A DNA stretch of 64,000 nt from Thalassomonas sp. RHCl1 (GTDB lineage: Bacteria > Pseudomonadota > Gammaproteobacteria > Enterobacterales > Alteromonadaceae), in the NCBI RefSeq assembly GCF_947387555.1, contig NZ_CANDNZ010000008.1:214946-278945 (forward strand), written 5' to 3'. The notes under the pieces were generated by a model. The model was not told the DNA's origin, made no database searches, and worked only from the letters and a program-made list of their open reading frames with translations. Position 1 is the stretch's first letter. Every line of letters begins with the position of its first letter. The position numbers and the translations under genes were made by a program. This document shows positions 40,042-49,454 of this stretch, in pieces.

Positions 40042-40340
40042 ATAAGTTAAGTCTCAGGTCATTTATTGTTGTTAACCAGAACAAAGCAAAGTCGGTGCCC
40101 GGGACCCAGTGTTGATATGCTGATTTTAAATTTGTTTTAAATCAGTGCTTTATGCTTGTTCTTTTGGCGGTGTGGCCATTCATCAGGAGTACTTTTGCGC
40201 TATTTTGGTGCAGCTGACTGCTCACTGTGCATCTGCCTGTGGTAAAGCGGGATAAAAAATTCATGCCCGACAGGTCGTTAATGCTTCAATATTGACCTGG
40301 CTTTAGGTAAAGTAGCGCTGATTTCAAAAAGGGTTAAACT
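40042..40340. other. Divergent gap before rpe
   Basis: About 300 bases holding the promoters of the TorF-type porin (leftward) and rpe (rightward). I see no gene, strong palindrome or terminator. Confidence 0.5.
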
Positions 40341-41012
40341 ATGTCTTCTTTTTTAATTGCACCTTCTATTCTTTCTGCCGATTTTGCCCGTCTTGGCGAC
40401 GATGTCGCTAAAGTACTGGCGGCCGGGGCCGATGTTGTCCACTTTGATGTCATGGACAACCATTTTGTGCCTAACCTGACCTTTGGTCCTATGGTCTGTC
40501 AGTCATTGCGTGATTATGGCATCAAGGCAGAAATCGATGTTCATTTAATGGTAAAACCCGTAGATGCCTTAGTGCCGGCTTTTGCCAAGGCGGGAGCGGA
40601 TATTATTACCTTCCATCCCGAGGGCAGCGACCATATCGACCGCACCCTGCAATTAATCAAGGACTCGGGCTGTAAAGCGGGTTTGGTATTTAACCCGGCT
40701 ACCCCTTTGCATTACCTGGACTATGTCATGGACAAGCTTGATGTTATCTTATTGATGTCGGTGAATCCGGGTTTTGGCGGCCAGTCCTTCATTCCCGGCA
40801 CTTTGGATAAATTACGCCAGGTGCGGGAAAGAATTGACCAGAGCGGCCGCGATATTCGTTTGGAAATCGATGGTGGAGTCAAAGTGGACAATATTGCTGA
40901 AATCGCCGCGGCGGGTGCGGATATGTTTGTTGCTGGCTCGGCGATTTTCTCCCAACCTGACTATAAAACGGTTATCGACCAGATGCGGGCCGAGTTAGCG
41001 ACCGTTAAATAA
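40341..41012 (+). CDS. rpe: Ribulose-phosphate 3-epimerase
   Basis: A 223-residue TIM-barrel epimerase (E. coli Rpe 225) that interconverts ribulose 5-phosphate and xylulose 5-phosphate. [56 protein letters not shown] and [11 protein letters not shown] are the conserved active-site strands. It lies between dam and trpS as in E. coli, but the gph phosphatase gene normally between rpe and trpS is absent here. Confidence 0.97.
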   Translation: MSSFLIAPSILSADFARLGDDVAKVLAAGADVVHFDVMDNHFVPNLTFGPMVCQSLRDYGIKAEIDVHLMVKPVDALVPAFAKAGADIITFHPEGSDHIDRTLQLIKDSGCKAGLVFNPATPLHYLDYVMDKLDVILLMSVNPGFGGQSFIPGTLDKLRQVRERIDQSGRDIRLEIDGGVKVDNIAEIAAAGADMFVAGSAIFSQPDYKTVIDQMRAELATVK

Positions 41013-41094
41013 TTCCTTGCCAGTGCAGGGAAAAAAGAAAATTTACTATTAGAAATAAAACTGCCTGCGGGGCAGAGAAAGTTAAAGGAAAATC

Positions 41095-42099
41095 ATGGCT
41101 AAACCTATTGTATTAAGCGGCTGTCAGCCTTCAGGCGAATTAACTATTGGCAATTACCTCGGGGCGTTGCGCCAATGGGTCAATATGCAGGATAGCCATG
41201 AATGTTATTATATGCTGGTGGATCAGCACGCGATCACCGTGCGTCCAAAGCCGGAAGACTTGCGCAAGGCGACCCTGGACGGCCTGGCGCTTTACCTTGC
41301 CTGTGGTGTCGACCCCGAGCAAAGTACTATTTTTATCCAGTCTCATGTACCCGAGCATGCCCAGTTAAGCTGGGTTTTAAACTGTTATACCCAGATGGGT
41401 GAACTTAACCGTATGACCCAGTATAAGGATAAATCGCAAAAATCCGAGGCGAATATGAACTCGGGTTTATTTACCTATCCGGTACTGATGGCGGCTGATA
41501 TCCTACTTTACGGTGCGGACAAGGTGCCGGTGGGAGACGATCAGAAGCAGCACCTGGAGCTGGCGCGTGATATCGCTACCCGTTTCAATAATCTGTACGG
41601 TGATGTATTTACCATTCCTGCTCCTTACATTCCCGAGTTTGGCGCCCGCATCATGAGTTTGCAGGAGCCGACCAAGAAGATGTCCAAGTCCGACAATAAC
41701 CCGGCAAACTTTATCGGTTTGTTGGAAGAGCCGAAAAAAATCGCCAAGAAAATTAAGCGGGCAATGACCGACTCGGATGAACAGGCGCGGATCTATTTTG
41801 ATGTCGCGGAAAAACCCGGGGTGTCTAACCTGTTATCTCTATTGTCATGTACCACAGGCCAGTCGGTTGAATCTTTGGTACCTGGATATGAAGATAAAAT
41901 GTACGGCCATTTAAAAGGCGATGTTGCCGATGCGGTTGTTGGCCTGCTTGAGCCGATCCAGGAAAAATTCCACCAGTACCGCCAGGACCAGGCTTACCTG
42001 AATCAGGTGATGTCCCAGGGAGCTGAGAAGGCCTCGGCAAGAGCCAGTAAAATACTGACTTCTGTTTATGATGCGGTAGGCTTTATTGCCAAGCCTTAG
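41095..42099 (+). CDS. trpS: Tryptophanyl-tRNA synthetase
   Basis: A 334-residue class I synthetase, same length as E. coli Trp[19 protein letters not shown] carries the HIGH-like motif (TIGN) and KKMSKSDNN the KMSKS loop. It charges tRNA-Trp. The ribosome site AAAGGAA precedes the ATG and a strong terminator follows. Confidence 0.97.
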   Translation: MAKPIVLSGCQPSGELTIGNYLGALRQWVNMQDSHECYYMLVDQHAITVRPKPEDLRKATLDGLALYLACGVDPEQSTIFIQSHVPEHAQLSWVLNCYTQMGELNRMTQYKDKSQKSEANMNSGLFTYPVLMAADILLYGADKVPVGDDQKQHLELARDIATRFNNLYGDVFTIPAPYIPEFGARIMSLQEPTKKMSKSDNNPANFIGLLEEPKKIAKKIKRAMTDSDEQARIYFDVAEKPGVSNLLSLLSCTTGQSVESLVPGYEDKMYGHLKGDVADAVVGLLEPIQEKFHQYRQDQAYLNQVMSQGAEKASARASKILTSVYDAVGFIAKP

Positions 42100-42123
42100 G
42101 GTTGAATGAACCCCTGTCGACAT

Positions 42124-42152
42124 AAAAAAAGCGCCATTTTGGCGCTTTTTTT
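42124..42152. terminator. Bidirectional terminator after trpS
   Basis: AAAAAAAGCGCCA / TGGCGCTTTTTTT with a 3-base loop, between convergent trpS and the FHA gene. Confidence 0.9.
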
Positions 42153-42210
42153 ATGTCTTGAACTCCGGTATTGCATGAGTTATGAAATACCGGGATAAGA
42201 AAGGTTTAGC

Positions 42211-43170
42211 TTACTTTTCTGCCGCCGCTTTCTGGGCTTTGCCAAACAATCTCCGGCTGTCGTCAATAAAGCTGTCAACATCACTGCTGGGGGAAAATAA
42301 AAAGCCGGGGGTCATTATCGTGGCATTGTATTGCGGGTGAATGCTGAAGTCCGGTTTATTACTCAACTGGATAAGATAGCTGCCGCCAAATAACAAGGTG
42401 GTTAAACTGGCGGCAATCGCCAGGCGGCGCCCTGCGGTCATATGAAAGCCGATATAACAGTTGAGCCAGAATAAGACAAAAGCCAGCGCTATCGGCAACA
42501 GGGTGATTAACCCGGCGATCGGCCAGTTGGCGGACAGGTTGAAGTCGAGAATACTTTCGATAACATCGCTGAGCCACATCAGGTTAAAAAAGGCGAAACA
42601 GACACCGAGCTGGTTCCAGACCCGGGCATCATTTTTGGTCAGGTGAGAGATCAGGGCGATCAGCAAAGGCCAAAGGGCAAACAGCAAGGTCATGCCGATG
42701 GCCGGTACCAGTAGTTGGGTGAATGTCACTTCTACCGGTTTATTCAGGTAAAACACAATACCGGCGACCAGGGAAAAGAGTGAAATACTGGTCAGCAACA
42801 TCGCGGGATGGCGCATAAAGTTGATCAGGCTTTCAAACGGGCTAAAGGCCAGGCTTTCTTCCACCGGGTGATCCGGGAACAAGATACGGATCTGGCTTTT
42901 GCCTAAGCTGATAATATCGCCGGAATTGATGGTGTGTTGGTTGACACTTTGTTTGTTCTTTTCCAGGTAGCTGCCGTTGACCGTGTCTTCGTCATGGGCG
43001 AGCCAGGATTCGCCGTTAAATTCCAGATTCAGGTGTTTGGCACAGACATGGGGGTCGGTGAGGATGATGTCATTCTGATAACCCCTGCCTATGCTCACCC
43101 GGGATTGATCCAGTTTGTGGCGGCTGAGCAGTTTATGGCCCCGGCTGATTTCTTCGATAATTATTTCCAC
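42211..43170 (-). CDS. FHA domain membrane protein
   Basis: A 319-residue protein with an N-terminal forkhead-associated domain (residues about 20-100; VSIGRGYQNDIILTD with the phosphothreonine-binding Arg/Gly, then H-N-S positions AKHLNLEF and NGSYLEKN). Four to five membrane helices follow (about 120-270), then a C-terminal tail. FHA domains bind phosphothreonine peptides, but no Ser/Thr kinase is encoded nearby. It starts 10 bases inside the end of the upstream trypsin-like protease gene, so the two are co-translated and probably work together at the inner membrane. Confidence 0.8.
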   Translation of the reverse strand: MEIIIEEISRGHKLLSRHKLDQSRVSIGRGYQNDIILTDPHVCAKHLNLEFNGESWLAHDEDTVNGSYLEKNKQSVNQHTINSGDIISLGKSQIRILFPDHPVEESLAFSPFESLINFMRHPAMLLTSISLFSLVAGIVFYLNKPVEVTFTQLLVPAIGMTLLFALWPLLIALISHLTKNDARVWNQLGVCFAFFNLMWLSDVIESILDFNLSANWPIAGLITLLPIALAFVLFWLNCYIGFHMTAGRRLAIAASLTTLLFGGSYLIQLSNKPDFSIHPQYNATIMTPGFLFSPSSDVDSFIDDSRRLFGKAQKAAAEK

Positions 43171-44414
43171 GATACCGACTCCATAAACTTGCGGGTAAAG
43201 GCAAGGGCGCTGCTTTCCTCAACCCCGGCGATGGTGAAATGACTGATCAAGGCCTGCTGGTTTTTATCGATGGAAGCACTTAAATACAAGACATCAAATA
43301 ACTGGGGATATTGCTTGTAGGCCCGGGTGCAAAACACGGTTTTACTGTTGATATCCCGATCTGTCGGGCTGACGATATCGTGGTGACATTGATATTCGCT
43401 GACATCGTCTTTAGTGGCTTTATTGCCGGGACCGGCACGGCGAATTTGCTGTTCATACAAGTGGTAAAACTTGCTGGCGTTGAGCTCTTTCGCCTGCATA
43501 TAGCGAAATTCCATTTCCAGGTTGCCGGTAAAAAACTTCGATGAGATGTAGGTGTTTTCATCCAAAGCGCAATGGGCAACGGCGGTGAGGATCAGGGCAT
43601 CGCTTTTATCGGCATTGGAATCCCCCCAACAGCGGACAAAAGGTACGTCGACCGCGGGAATGAGCCCCTGACCCAGTTGTTTGCTTTGCCACTCGCTGCT
43701 GAGCATGGTATCGATCAGTTTTTGCTGATTTTTCGACAATTGTTGTGAGATTTGCTCTGCTATGCTGATGTCGTCTGTGGTTTGAAAGGCCTGGTACAAG
43801 GCGACAAGCTTGTCATGGGGTACTAAAAAGCCGATTTGGTTGCCCGAGGTAGCAACATTAATGCCGACCACTTCGGCGTTTTGATTGACCACGGGACCGC
43901 CGCTCATGCCGGAATTGACCGAGCCGGTAAAATGAATCTTGTCATTAAAAGACTCTTTTTTCAGGCCGTTATAGGTGCCGGGCACCACTATCATGCCGAG
44001 ATCATGGGGGTTACCCAGTGAAAATAACTCTTCGCCTTTATGGGGCACGCCTTCCGCCAGTCGGAAAAACGGCATATTAACACCGGCCTCGCGTTTGACC
44101 AGGGCCAGGTCGTTGACCACGTCGACTCTTTTTAAGGTGAGCGCCCCTTTGTTGCCAAGGTGATCCAGGTATTCAATCCGGTATTTATTGGGATGGCGGG
44201 CAAACCCCGAAATCACATGGTAGTTGGTAGCAATCAGCCCCTGGCCGTTGATTTGAAAGCCTGAGCCGATGGATGACTTCTCACCGCTGGCATTATCAAT
44301 CAGCCTGATTTGAAATAGTGACGGTGCCAGTTTTTTGAAAATCTGCTCTGCCTGCTCGGCGGCATAAGTATTGATACTTAAACAGATTAAAATTAAGGCA
44401 ATAAAACCTTTCAT
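43161..44414 (-). CDS. Exported trypsin-like (S1/DegP-type) serine protease
   Basis: A 417-residue protein with signal peptide (ending YAAEQ). The S1 protease domain spans about 25-225 with the triad visible: His in ATNYHVISG, Asp in VNDLALVK, Ser in NSGMSGGPVV. The C-terminal 190 residues have several cysteines and no PDZ domain that I recognise, unlike DegP/DegS. It should cleave or sense proteins in the periplasm. It is the first gene of a two-gene operon with the FHA membrane protein. The role is unknown. Confidence 0.82.
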   Translation of the reverse strand: MKGFIALILICLSINTYAAEQAEQIFKKLAPSLFQIRLIDNASGEKSSIGSGFQINGQGLIATNYHVISGFARHPNKYRIEYLDHLGNKGALTLKRVDVVNDLALVKREAGVNMPFFRLAEGVPHKGEELFSLGNPHDLGMIVVPGTYNGLKKESFNDKIHFTGSVNSGMSGGPVVNQNAEVVGINVATSGNQIGFLVPHDKLVALYQAFQTTDDISIAEQISQQLSKNQQKLIDTMLSSEWQSKQLGQGLIPAVDVPFVRCWGDSNADKSDALILTAVAHCALDENTYISSKFFTGNLEMEFRYMQAKELNASKFYHLYEQQIRRAGPGNKATKDDVSEYQCHHDIVSPTDRDINSKTVFCTRAYKQYPQLFDVLYLSASIDKNQQALISHFTIAGVEESSALAFTRKFMESVSWK

Positions 44415-44764
44415 TCATGATCCTTATAGTTAATTACTCCTTTATTGTGCCATCGTCGCGGAATTTGTCATCTAGTTAATACATAAACCAGGCATAAACT
44501 ATGTAACAAAGGTTTTATTGTTTGCTTACCGGCGGGAAAAGCCTCAAAACCGGCTTTATTATCCGCTGGAATGCTTGATGTCAAATAGTGCTTTTTTTGT
44601 TTGAGATCAAGTAAAAAACCAGCCATTTTTTGTTCCAAATCAAAGGTGAAAAATAGCATCGATTTTGGCTGTGACATATTGTCGCACTTCGTTTGTTTTT
44701 CTTTGTTTTCCCCGTCCTGAGCCGGGAAAATACAGGGCAGGAAATAACTTAGAAGTGACCTGTT
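44415..44764. other. Divergent gap before TonB receptor, with palindrome
   Basis: About 350 bases. The main feature is the near-perfect palindrome TGTGACA-TAT-TGTCGCA at 44670-44686, about 80 bases upstream of the receptor start, a likely operator for an unidentified regulator. Its spacing does not fit CRP, and I see no Fur box. A short leftward open frame within the gap has no ribosome site or recognisable product. Confidence 0.5.
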
Positions 44765-46915
44765 ATGAATTTTTCTCTTAAAGCGAGTTCGTTAGCTATT
44801 AAAACCATTTTATTGACCGGGCTGATTTCAAGCACCGCGGCCGTCACCAATGTAAGTGCCAGTGAAGGCGACAAAGCAGGCGCAGCCAAGCGCACGAATG
44901 ATATTGAGGTGATCACCATCACCAACCAACGTCATAGTTTTCTTGATGAAAATGCCAGTTATGCCCAAGGCAAGGTCAGTGAGCCTGATCTGGCAAACTG
45001 GCTGGCTTCGGTTCCCGGGGCCAATATTAATGCCAATGGCCCGGTGACCGGCATCGCCCAATACCGCGGCCTTTACGGTGACCGCGTCTCCGCCACCCTG
45101 GACGGTCATATCCTGATTGGCGCAGGCCCCAATGCCATGGATACGCCGTTAAGTTATTCTACGCCGCTAATCGTTGATTCAATGACGGTTTACAGAGGTA
45201 TAGCCCCGATCACCGCGGGTATGAATACCCTGGGCGGAGCAATCGATGTCAAAATGCGTAAGGCGGAAATTTCCAACCAGCAAAACTGGCAAAGCTTCGG
45301 CGATGTGCAAACCGGTTATCGCAGCAATAACGATGCTTCGACCTTATCTTCTGTGGTGAACTTCTCCAAAGGCAATAAAGGTTTTATGGCCTATGGCAAC
45401 TGGCAAGAAGGTGACAGCTTTGAAAGCGGCGACAATCTTGAAGTGAGCCCGACAGATTTCGACAAGCGCCAGTTTGGTTTTGATTTTCGCGTTGCCGGCG
45501 ATAACTCGGATATTGGCCTGGGTTATCACTACACAGATACCAATGATTCCGGTACCCCGGCTTTAGCCATGGATATCGAATATATTTACAGCCACAGGTT
45601 AAGCCTGGACGGCAGTTTGATGTTAGGCAAATGGCAGGGGCAATGGCAGCTGGGTTATCTTGATGCCGAGCACGGCATGACCAATTTCCATATGCGCGCT
45701 AATGACAATCCGGAAAAGTATCGTCGTAATATCGCCATCGGAGAAACCTGGAACTTTAAATTCACCGTTGATCGCAGCTTTGACTTTGGTGACATTAAAC
45801 TTGGCCTGGACGGTTATCTGGCGGAGCATGATTCAGTGATCACCAACCCTGAAAATGCCATGTTTGAATTAGTCAATTTTAACGGAGTCACCGACGATCG
45901 CTTGGGGTTGTTTGCCCAATGGCAGCAGCAGTTCAACCAAACCCAGGTACAGTTGGGTGTGCGTGTTAAACGTGCGCAATCTGATGCCGGTGAGGTCGCC
46001 AGCTCAATGGCGATGATGGATAACATGATGGGCGGCCTGGCCAAAGCGCTCAGAGACAATTTCAATAGCAGCGATCGCGATACCTCAGAAACCAATGTCG
46101 ATATCGCCTTAAACATTGAATCCCAGTTAACCGATACCTGGTCACTTTATGCCGGCTTGGGACTGAAAAACCGTGCCCCTTCCTATCAGGAGCTTTATCT
46201 GTGGATGCCGCTGGAAGCGACCGGCGGCCTGGCAGACGGCAATACTTATATCGGCGATATGGGGCTTGATTCCGAGCAGGCTTATCAGCTGGATTTAGGC
46301 TTAACCTACCAGAGCAAAAAGGGCATGGTTTCACCCCATGTCTTTTATCAGCGCATTGATGACTATATTCAAGGTACGGCGCTGGGCATGGAGGATATGT
46401 CGGCTGCTATGATGGCGCAGATGATGAGCGGCGACGATAACCCGCTGCAATTTACCAATGTCGATGCCAAATTATACGGCATGGACGTTAACTGGTCTTA
46501 TCAACTCAGCGATGCCTTCAGTCTTTCCGGTATCGCCAGTTATGTCAGGGGAGAGCGCCGGGACATCGACGACGATCTTTACCGGATAGCACCGCTTAAT
46601 ACCCAGATTAATGTTAGCTACCAGTCGGATGCCTTGCTGGCAACGTTAAACTGGCAGCTGGTAGCGAAACAGGACAAAGTTTCCCTGACCAATGACGAGC
46701 AGGAAACCGCCGGTTATGGTTTGCTGAACCTGGACGTGCAATATTACCTGGGGGCATCTTTAACCTTGCGTGGCGGTATTGATAATATCCTGGATAAGGA
46801 TTATGAAAATCATCTCGGCGGCTATAACCGGGTGAAAAATGCCGATATCGCGGTCATGGACAGGTTGCGCGGCGAAGGCGCCAGTGCCTGGGCTGAGGTG
46901 ACTTACAGCTTTTAA
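44765..46915 (+). CDS. TonB-dependent receptor with Met-rich segments, possible copper receptor
   Basis: A 716-residue outer-membrane receptor. A signal peptide ends near residue 33, and the TonB box-like IEVITIT lies at about 48-54. The plug domain contains LANWLASVPGANIN and GLYGDRVSATLDGH; the 22-strand barrel ends in the terminal aromatic AWAEVTYSF. Two methionine-clustered segments stand out near residues 412-428 (SSMAMMDNMMGG) and 539-556 (GMEDMSAAMMAQMM). Methionine clusters occur in copper receptors of the OprC/NosA group, so copper uptake is a reasonable but unproven guess. It has its own promoter and terminator. Confidence 0.82.
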   Translation: MNFSLKASSLAIKTILLTGLISSTAAVTNVSASEGDKAGAAKRTNDIEVITITNQRHSFLDENASYAQGKVSEPDLANWLASVPGANINANGPVTGIAQYRGLYGDRVSATLDGHILIGAGPNAMDTPLSYSTPLIVDSMTVYRGIAPITAGMNTLGGAIDVKMRKAEISNQQNWQSFGDVQTGYRSNNDASTLSSVVNFSKGNKGFMAYGNWQEGDSFESGDNLEVSPTDFDKRQFGFDFRVAGDNSDIGLGYHYTDTNDSGTPALAMDIEYIYSHRLSLDGSLMLGKWQGQWQLGYLDAEHGMTNFHMRANDNPEKYRRNIAIGETWNFKFTVDRSFDFGDIKLGLDGYLAEHDSVITNPENAMFELVNFNGVTDDRLGLFAQWQQQFNQTQVQLGVRVKRAQSDAGEVASSMAMMDNMMGGLAKALRDNFNSSDRDTSETNVDIALNIESQLTDTWSLYAGLGLKNRAPSYQELYLWMPLEATGGLADGNTYIGDMGLDSEQAYQLDLGLTYQSKKGMVSPHVFYQRIDDYIQGTALGMEDMSAAMMAQMMSGDDNPLQFTNVDAKLYGMDVNWSYQLSDAFSLSGIASYVRGERRDIDDDLYRIAPLNTQINVSYQSDALLATLNWQLVAKQDKVSLTNDEQETAGYGLLNLDVQYYLGASLTLRGGIDNILDKDYENHLGGYNRVKNADIAVMDRLRGEGASAWAEVTYSF

Positions 46916-46940
46916 TTAAAACCGTCACTACTTTTCTGAA

Positions 46941-46977
46941 AGCCCTGGCCACCGCTCATCTGGCCGGGGCTTTTTTT
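46941..46977 (+). terminator. Terminator after TonB receptor
   Basis: 11-base stem AGCCCTGGCCA / TGGCCGGGGCT (one G-T pair) followed by seven T. Confidence 0.88.
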
Positions 46978-47158
46978 ATGCTCGTCATGAAGGATATATT
47001 GTGGTGATATGGGGGCAGGAAACAGTGATACGGCTTCTTTGCTTTGGTAAAGCGGCGGCAGCCTGGTTGTTATCAGGGGTATTCTCGTGCTTGCGCTCTT
47101 ATTCATCAAGCCTTAGTATGCTGTTATTCCAATGTATTTTAGATAGCATTTATAGAAA

Positions 47159-47554
47159 ATGATGGATCATTTACAGGCAAAAAAATATCTGCTGGCAAAG
47201 CCGGAAACCTTGCTGGATTACCCGTTTGGTGAAGAGGTCATGGTGTTTAAGGTGAAAAATAAAATGTTTGCCACCCTGGCCCTTGGGAAAATGGGTAAAG
47301 GGGATGGCGAGCGAAATGACTGGTGGATGAACCTGAAATGCGATCCGGATGAGGCGGTGATGCTGCGTGATATTTTCCCTTCAGTGATCCCCGGCTATCA
47401 TATGAATAAAGCCCTGTGGAATACTATTATTCTTGATGGCAGTATTCCTCAGGGGGAAATCGAACGTATGATAGATAATTCATTTTTATTGGTAGTAAAT
47501 AAAATGACCAAGAAAGATCAGCAGTCTATTTTACTGCATTTAGATAATCAGTAA
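47159..47554 (+). CDS. MmcQ/YjbR family protein
   Basis: A 131-residue protein of the MmcQ/YjbR family with a CyaY-like fold: PFGEEVMVFKVKNKMFATL, then WWMNLKCDP and GYHMNKALWNTI are the family core, followed by a C-terminal helix pair. Members are described as DNA-binding by fold, but no clear role is known. Two tandem ATGs, with no ribosome site visible. The last 29 bases overlap the end of the convergent LysR gene. Confidence 0.8.
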   Translation: MMDHLQAKKYLLAKPETLLDYPFGEEVMVFKVKNKMFATLALGKMGKGDGERNDWWMNLKCDPDEAVMLRDIFPSVIPGYHMNKALWNTIILDGSIPQGEIERMIDNSFLLVVNKMTKKDQQSILLHLDNQ

Positions 47555-48407
47555 TAAGCGACTTAATATATTTGGTCCTGCTGGCCATAAAGGTATTTTT
47601 ATTGTGGCAAAGATAGATGTTTTCCCCGGCGGGTTTCTTTAAAGTGTGCATGCGGATCGCGGCTTTGTTATCAAAGGCGTTTACCGCGTATAAAGGCAGC
47701 ACTGTAAAGCCAAGCCCCCGGCTCACCGGCTCTAAAATTAAACTGATTTGATTGGAAAAGCCTTTGTGGGGGAATTGTTCAATATGCTTAAATTCGGCAA
47801 AGTTCTCACTTAATAATAACTGGCCGTGATGCGCAGCGTCTGGGTGGCTAATAAAGCCCAGTTGAAGCAACTTATCCCAGCTCACAGACTTTATTTCGCT
47901 GGCGGTGACTAAAACCAAAGGCTCCAGCGCAATTTTATCGTTAACCAACTCAGTGCTTTTACTGCTTTGTGTCATCAAACCAAGCTCGATTTTCCGTGTT
48001 ATCAAGTCTTGCTCTATTTGGGTATTCGGTGCAAAGGCATAATCTATGATCAATTGCGGTGATTGCTGCTGAATACCCAGCAGTTGAGGATAAAGTTTCA
48101 GACCGACACTGCCGGGAGAAGCTAGTTTGACCACCCCGACTAAAGGATCGTCCTGCTTGATGGATTTTGCCAAGTCTTCTGTTTGCTGTAACAGCTTTTG
48201 CCCCTGTTGATGTAACTTGGTTCCGGCTTCGGTCAGTGAAAACGACTTGCCCTCGCGTACAAGCAATACCACATTCAGTTGTTGCTCAAGCTTTTTTATA
48301 TGCTGGCTCACCCCGGATTGGGTCATAAAGAGGCGATTGGCGGTTTGGGTAAAGTGACCGACATCCGCCAAGGTACAAAATGTTTTCAGCCATACCTGGT
48401 TAATCAT
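47526..48407 (-). CDS. LysR family transcriptional regulator
   Basis: A 293-residue regulator with an N-terminal winged helix (WLKTFCTLADVGHFTQTANR, LFMTQSGVSQHIKKLEQQL) and a LysR substrate-binding domain. It is divergent from a VOC-family gene with a TTATT-TCTAT-AATAA palindrome between, so it probably controls that gene. Its 3' end overlaps the MmcQ-like gene on the other strand. Confidence 0.85.
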   Translation of the reverse strand: MINQVWLKTFCTLADVGHFTQTANRLFMTQSGVSQHIKKLEQQLNVVLLVREGKSFSLTEAGTKLHQQGQKLLQQTEDLAKSIKQDDPLVGVVKLASPGSVGLKLYPQLLGIQQQSPQLIIDYAFAPNTQIEQDLITRKIELGLMTQSSKSTELVNDKIALEPLVLVTASEIKSVSWDKLLQLGFISHPDAAHHGQLLLSENFAEFKHIEQFPHKGFSNQISLILEPVSRGLGFTVLPLYAVNAFDNKAAIRMHTLKKPAGENIYLCHNKNTFMASRTKYIKSLITDYLNAVK

Positions 48408-48419
48408 TACAAAACGTAC

Positions 48420-48434
48420 TTATTTCTATAATAA
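48420..48434. promoter_or_regulatory. Putative LysR operator
   Basis: Inverted repeat TTATT-TCTAT-AATAA with a T-N11-A core, 13 bases upstream of the LysR start and 68 upstream of the VOC gene start. The AT-rich context raises the chance of coincidence. Confidence 0.4.
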
Positions 48435-48501
48435 ATGATAATTTTTCATACTCTATCATGGCGGGTAAGCTTTGCACATCAACTTATTGGAGAAAAAACA
48501 C

Positions 48502-49002
48502 ATGAGCAAAGTTTACCCGAGAACCTTTTCACATATCGGTATTTCAGTACCGGATCTAACAAAAGCGGTTGAGTTTTATACCCAGGTTTTAGGCTGGTAT
48601 GAAATTATGCCGCCAACACAAATCGTTGAAGATACCAGCCCGATCGGCGAGATGTGTACCGATGTCTTCGGTCCGAAATGGGGAAAATTTAAAATTGCCC
48701 ATTTAGCGACCGGCGACAGGATCGGTGTAGAGCTATTTGAGTTTGCTAACCAGGAAAACCCGGAAAATAATTTTGAATACTGGAAAACCGGGATTTTTCA
48801 TTTTTGTGTACAAGATCCTAACCTGGAAGAACTGGCGGAGAAAATTGTTGCTGCAGGCGGTAAAAAACGTATGCCTGAGCCGCGCTATTATTATCCCGGT
48901 GAAAAACCGTACCGCATGATCTATATGGAAGATCCCTTTGGCAATATTCTGGAGATTTACAGCCATAGCTATGAGTTAACTTATGGTGCCGGCGCTTACT
49001 AG
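48502..49002 (+). CDS. VOC (glyoxalase/dioxygenase) superfamily protein
   Basis: A 166-residue protein with the vicinal oxygen chelate fold: HIGISVPDLTKAVEFYTQVLGW opens the first module (metal His), IGVELFEF follows, and IYMEDPFGNILEIYSHS closes the second with the metal Glu. The ATG at 48502 follows GGAGA; an ATG 30 bases upstream has no ribosome site. Members include lactoylglutathione lyases, bleomycin-resistance proteins and dioxygenases; the substrate cannot be assigned. It is divergent from a LysR regulator. Confidence 0.8.
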   Translation: MSKVYPRTFSHIGISVPDLTKAVEFYTQVLGWYEIMPPTQIVEDTSPIGEMCTDVFGPKWGKFKIAHLATGDRIGVELFEFANQENPENNFEYWKTGIFHFCVQDPNLEELAEKIVAAGGKKRMPEPRYYYPGEKPYRMIYMEDPFGNILEIYSHSYELTYGAGAY

Positions 49003-49350
49003 TAAAGCACTATCCCGGACTTTTAGCCGAGATAGCTAAGGGTCCGAAACACTTTTAGTGTCAGGACATATCAAGGTCTTTGTCGGAGGAAGCTAAAGTC
49101 GCTATCCAGCTTTGTTATTTGCGCTATCCCGTCTCCCGAAACTCTTTATTAGCACCGCTTAAACTCCCCTGTATTTAATTCATCCGGAGCTATGCTTGTA
49201 GCTCGCGGGGTCCAAGGTTGTTGTAGATACCTTTTCCCTTTAACAGCCGGGGTTAACAGTTCGCACATTTTTTGCCTTTGGCAATGTCAGATATGTCGCA
49301 TGTTTATTTTTCGCCAGAGTCATAAACTTTGATTTATATCGACAATGCAA
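49003..49350. other. Intergenic region without a clear gene
   Basis: About 350 bases after the VOC gene. They contain small imperfect hairpins (for example ACACTTTTAGTGT at about 49049-49061) but no coding frame that I trust. A small RNA cannot be ruled out. Confidence 0.35.
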
Positions 49351-49355
49351 ATATA

Positions 49356-49436
49356 AATAAAAATCATTCTCAATATCGTTTGTATTTGTCTCGGGTAATC
49401 TTTATTATGACGCCATTAATAATATTAATTCTCATT
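49356..49436 (+). promoter_or_regulatory. Two Fur boxes upstream of the porin-imelysin-dihaem operon
   Basis: Two 19-base sites match the Fur consensus AATGATAATNATTATCATT: AATAAAAATCATTCTCAAT at 49356-49374 (14 of 18 fixed positions) and AATAATATTAATTCTCATT at 49418-49436 (15 of 18). The second lies 18 bases before the porin ATG. Iron-dependent repression of the operon is the natural reading. Confidence 0.75.
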
Positions 49437-49454
49437 TAGATTTGGTTGGTTGTT

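Noticed and set aside
44468..44677. Leftward 69-codon frame before the TonB receptor
   Set aside because: No ribosome site, unusual composition, and it overlaps a likely operator.
44670..44686. CRP site upstream of the TonB receptor
   Set aside because: The TGTGA half-site is present, but the spacing is 7 bases and the second half is TCGCA, so it does not fit the CRP consensus.
46912..47109. Leftward frame after the TonB receptor
   Set aside because: It lies across the receptor's terminator and has no recognisable product or ribosome site.
49003..49350. Possible small RNA in the gap after the VOC gene
   Set aside because: Only weak imperfect hairpins, no convincing promoter-terminator pair.
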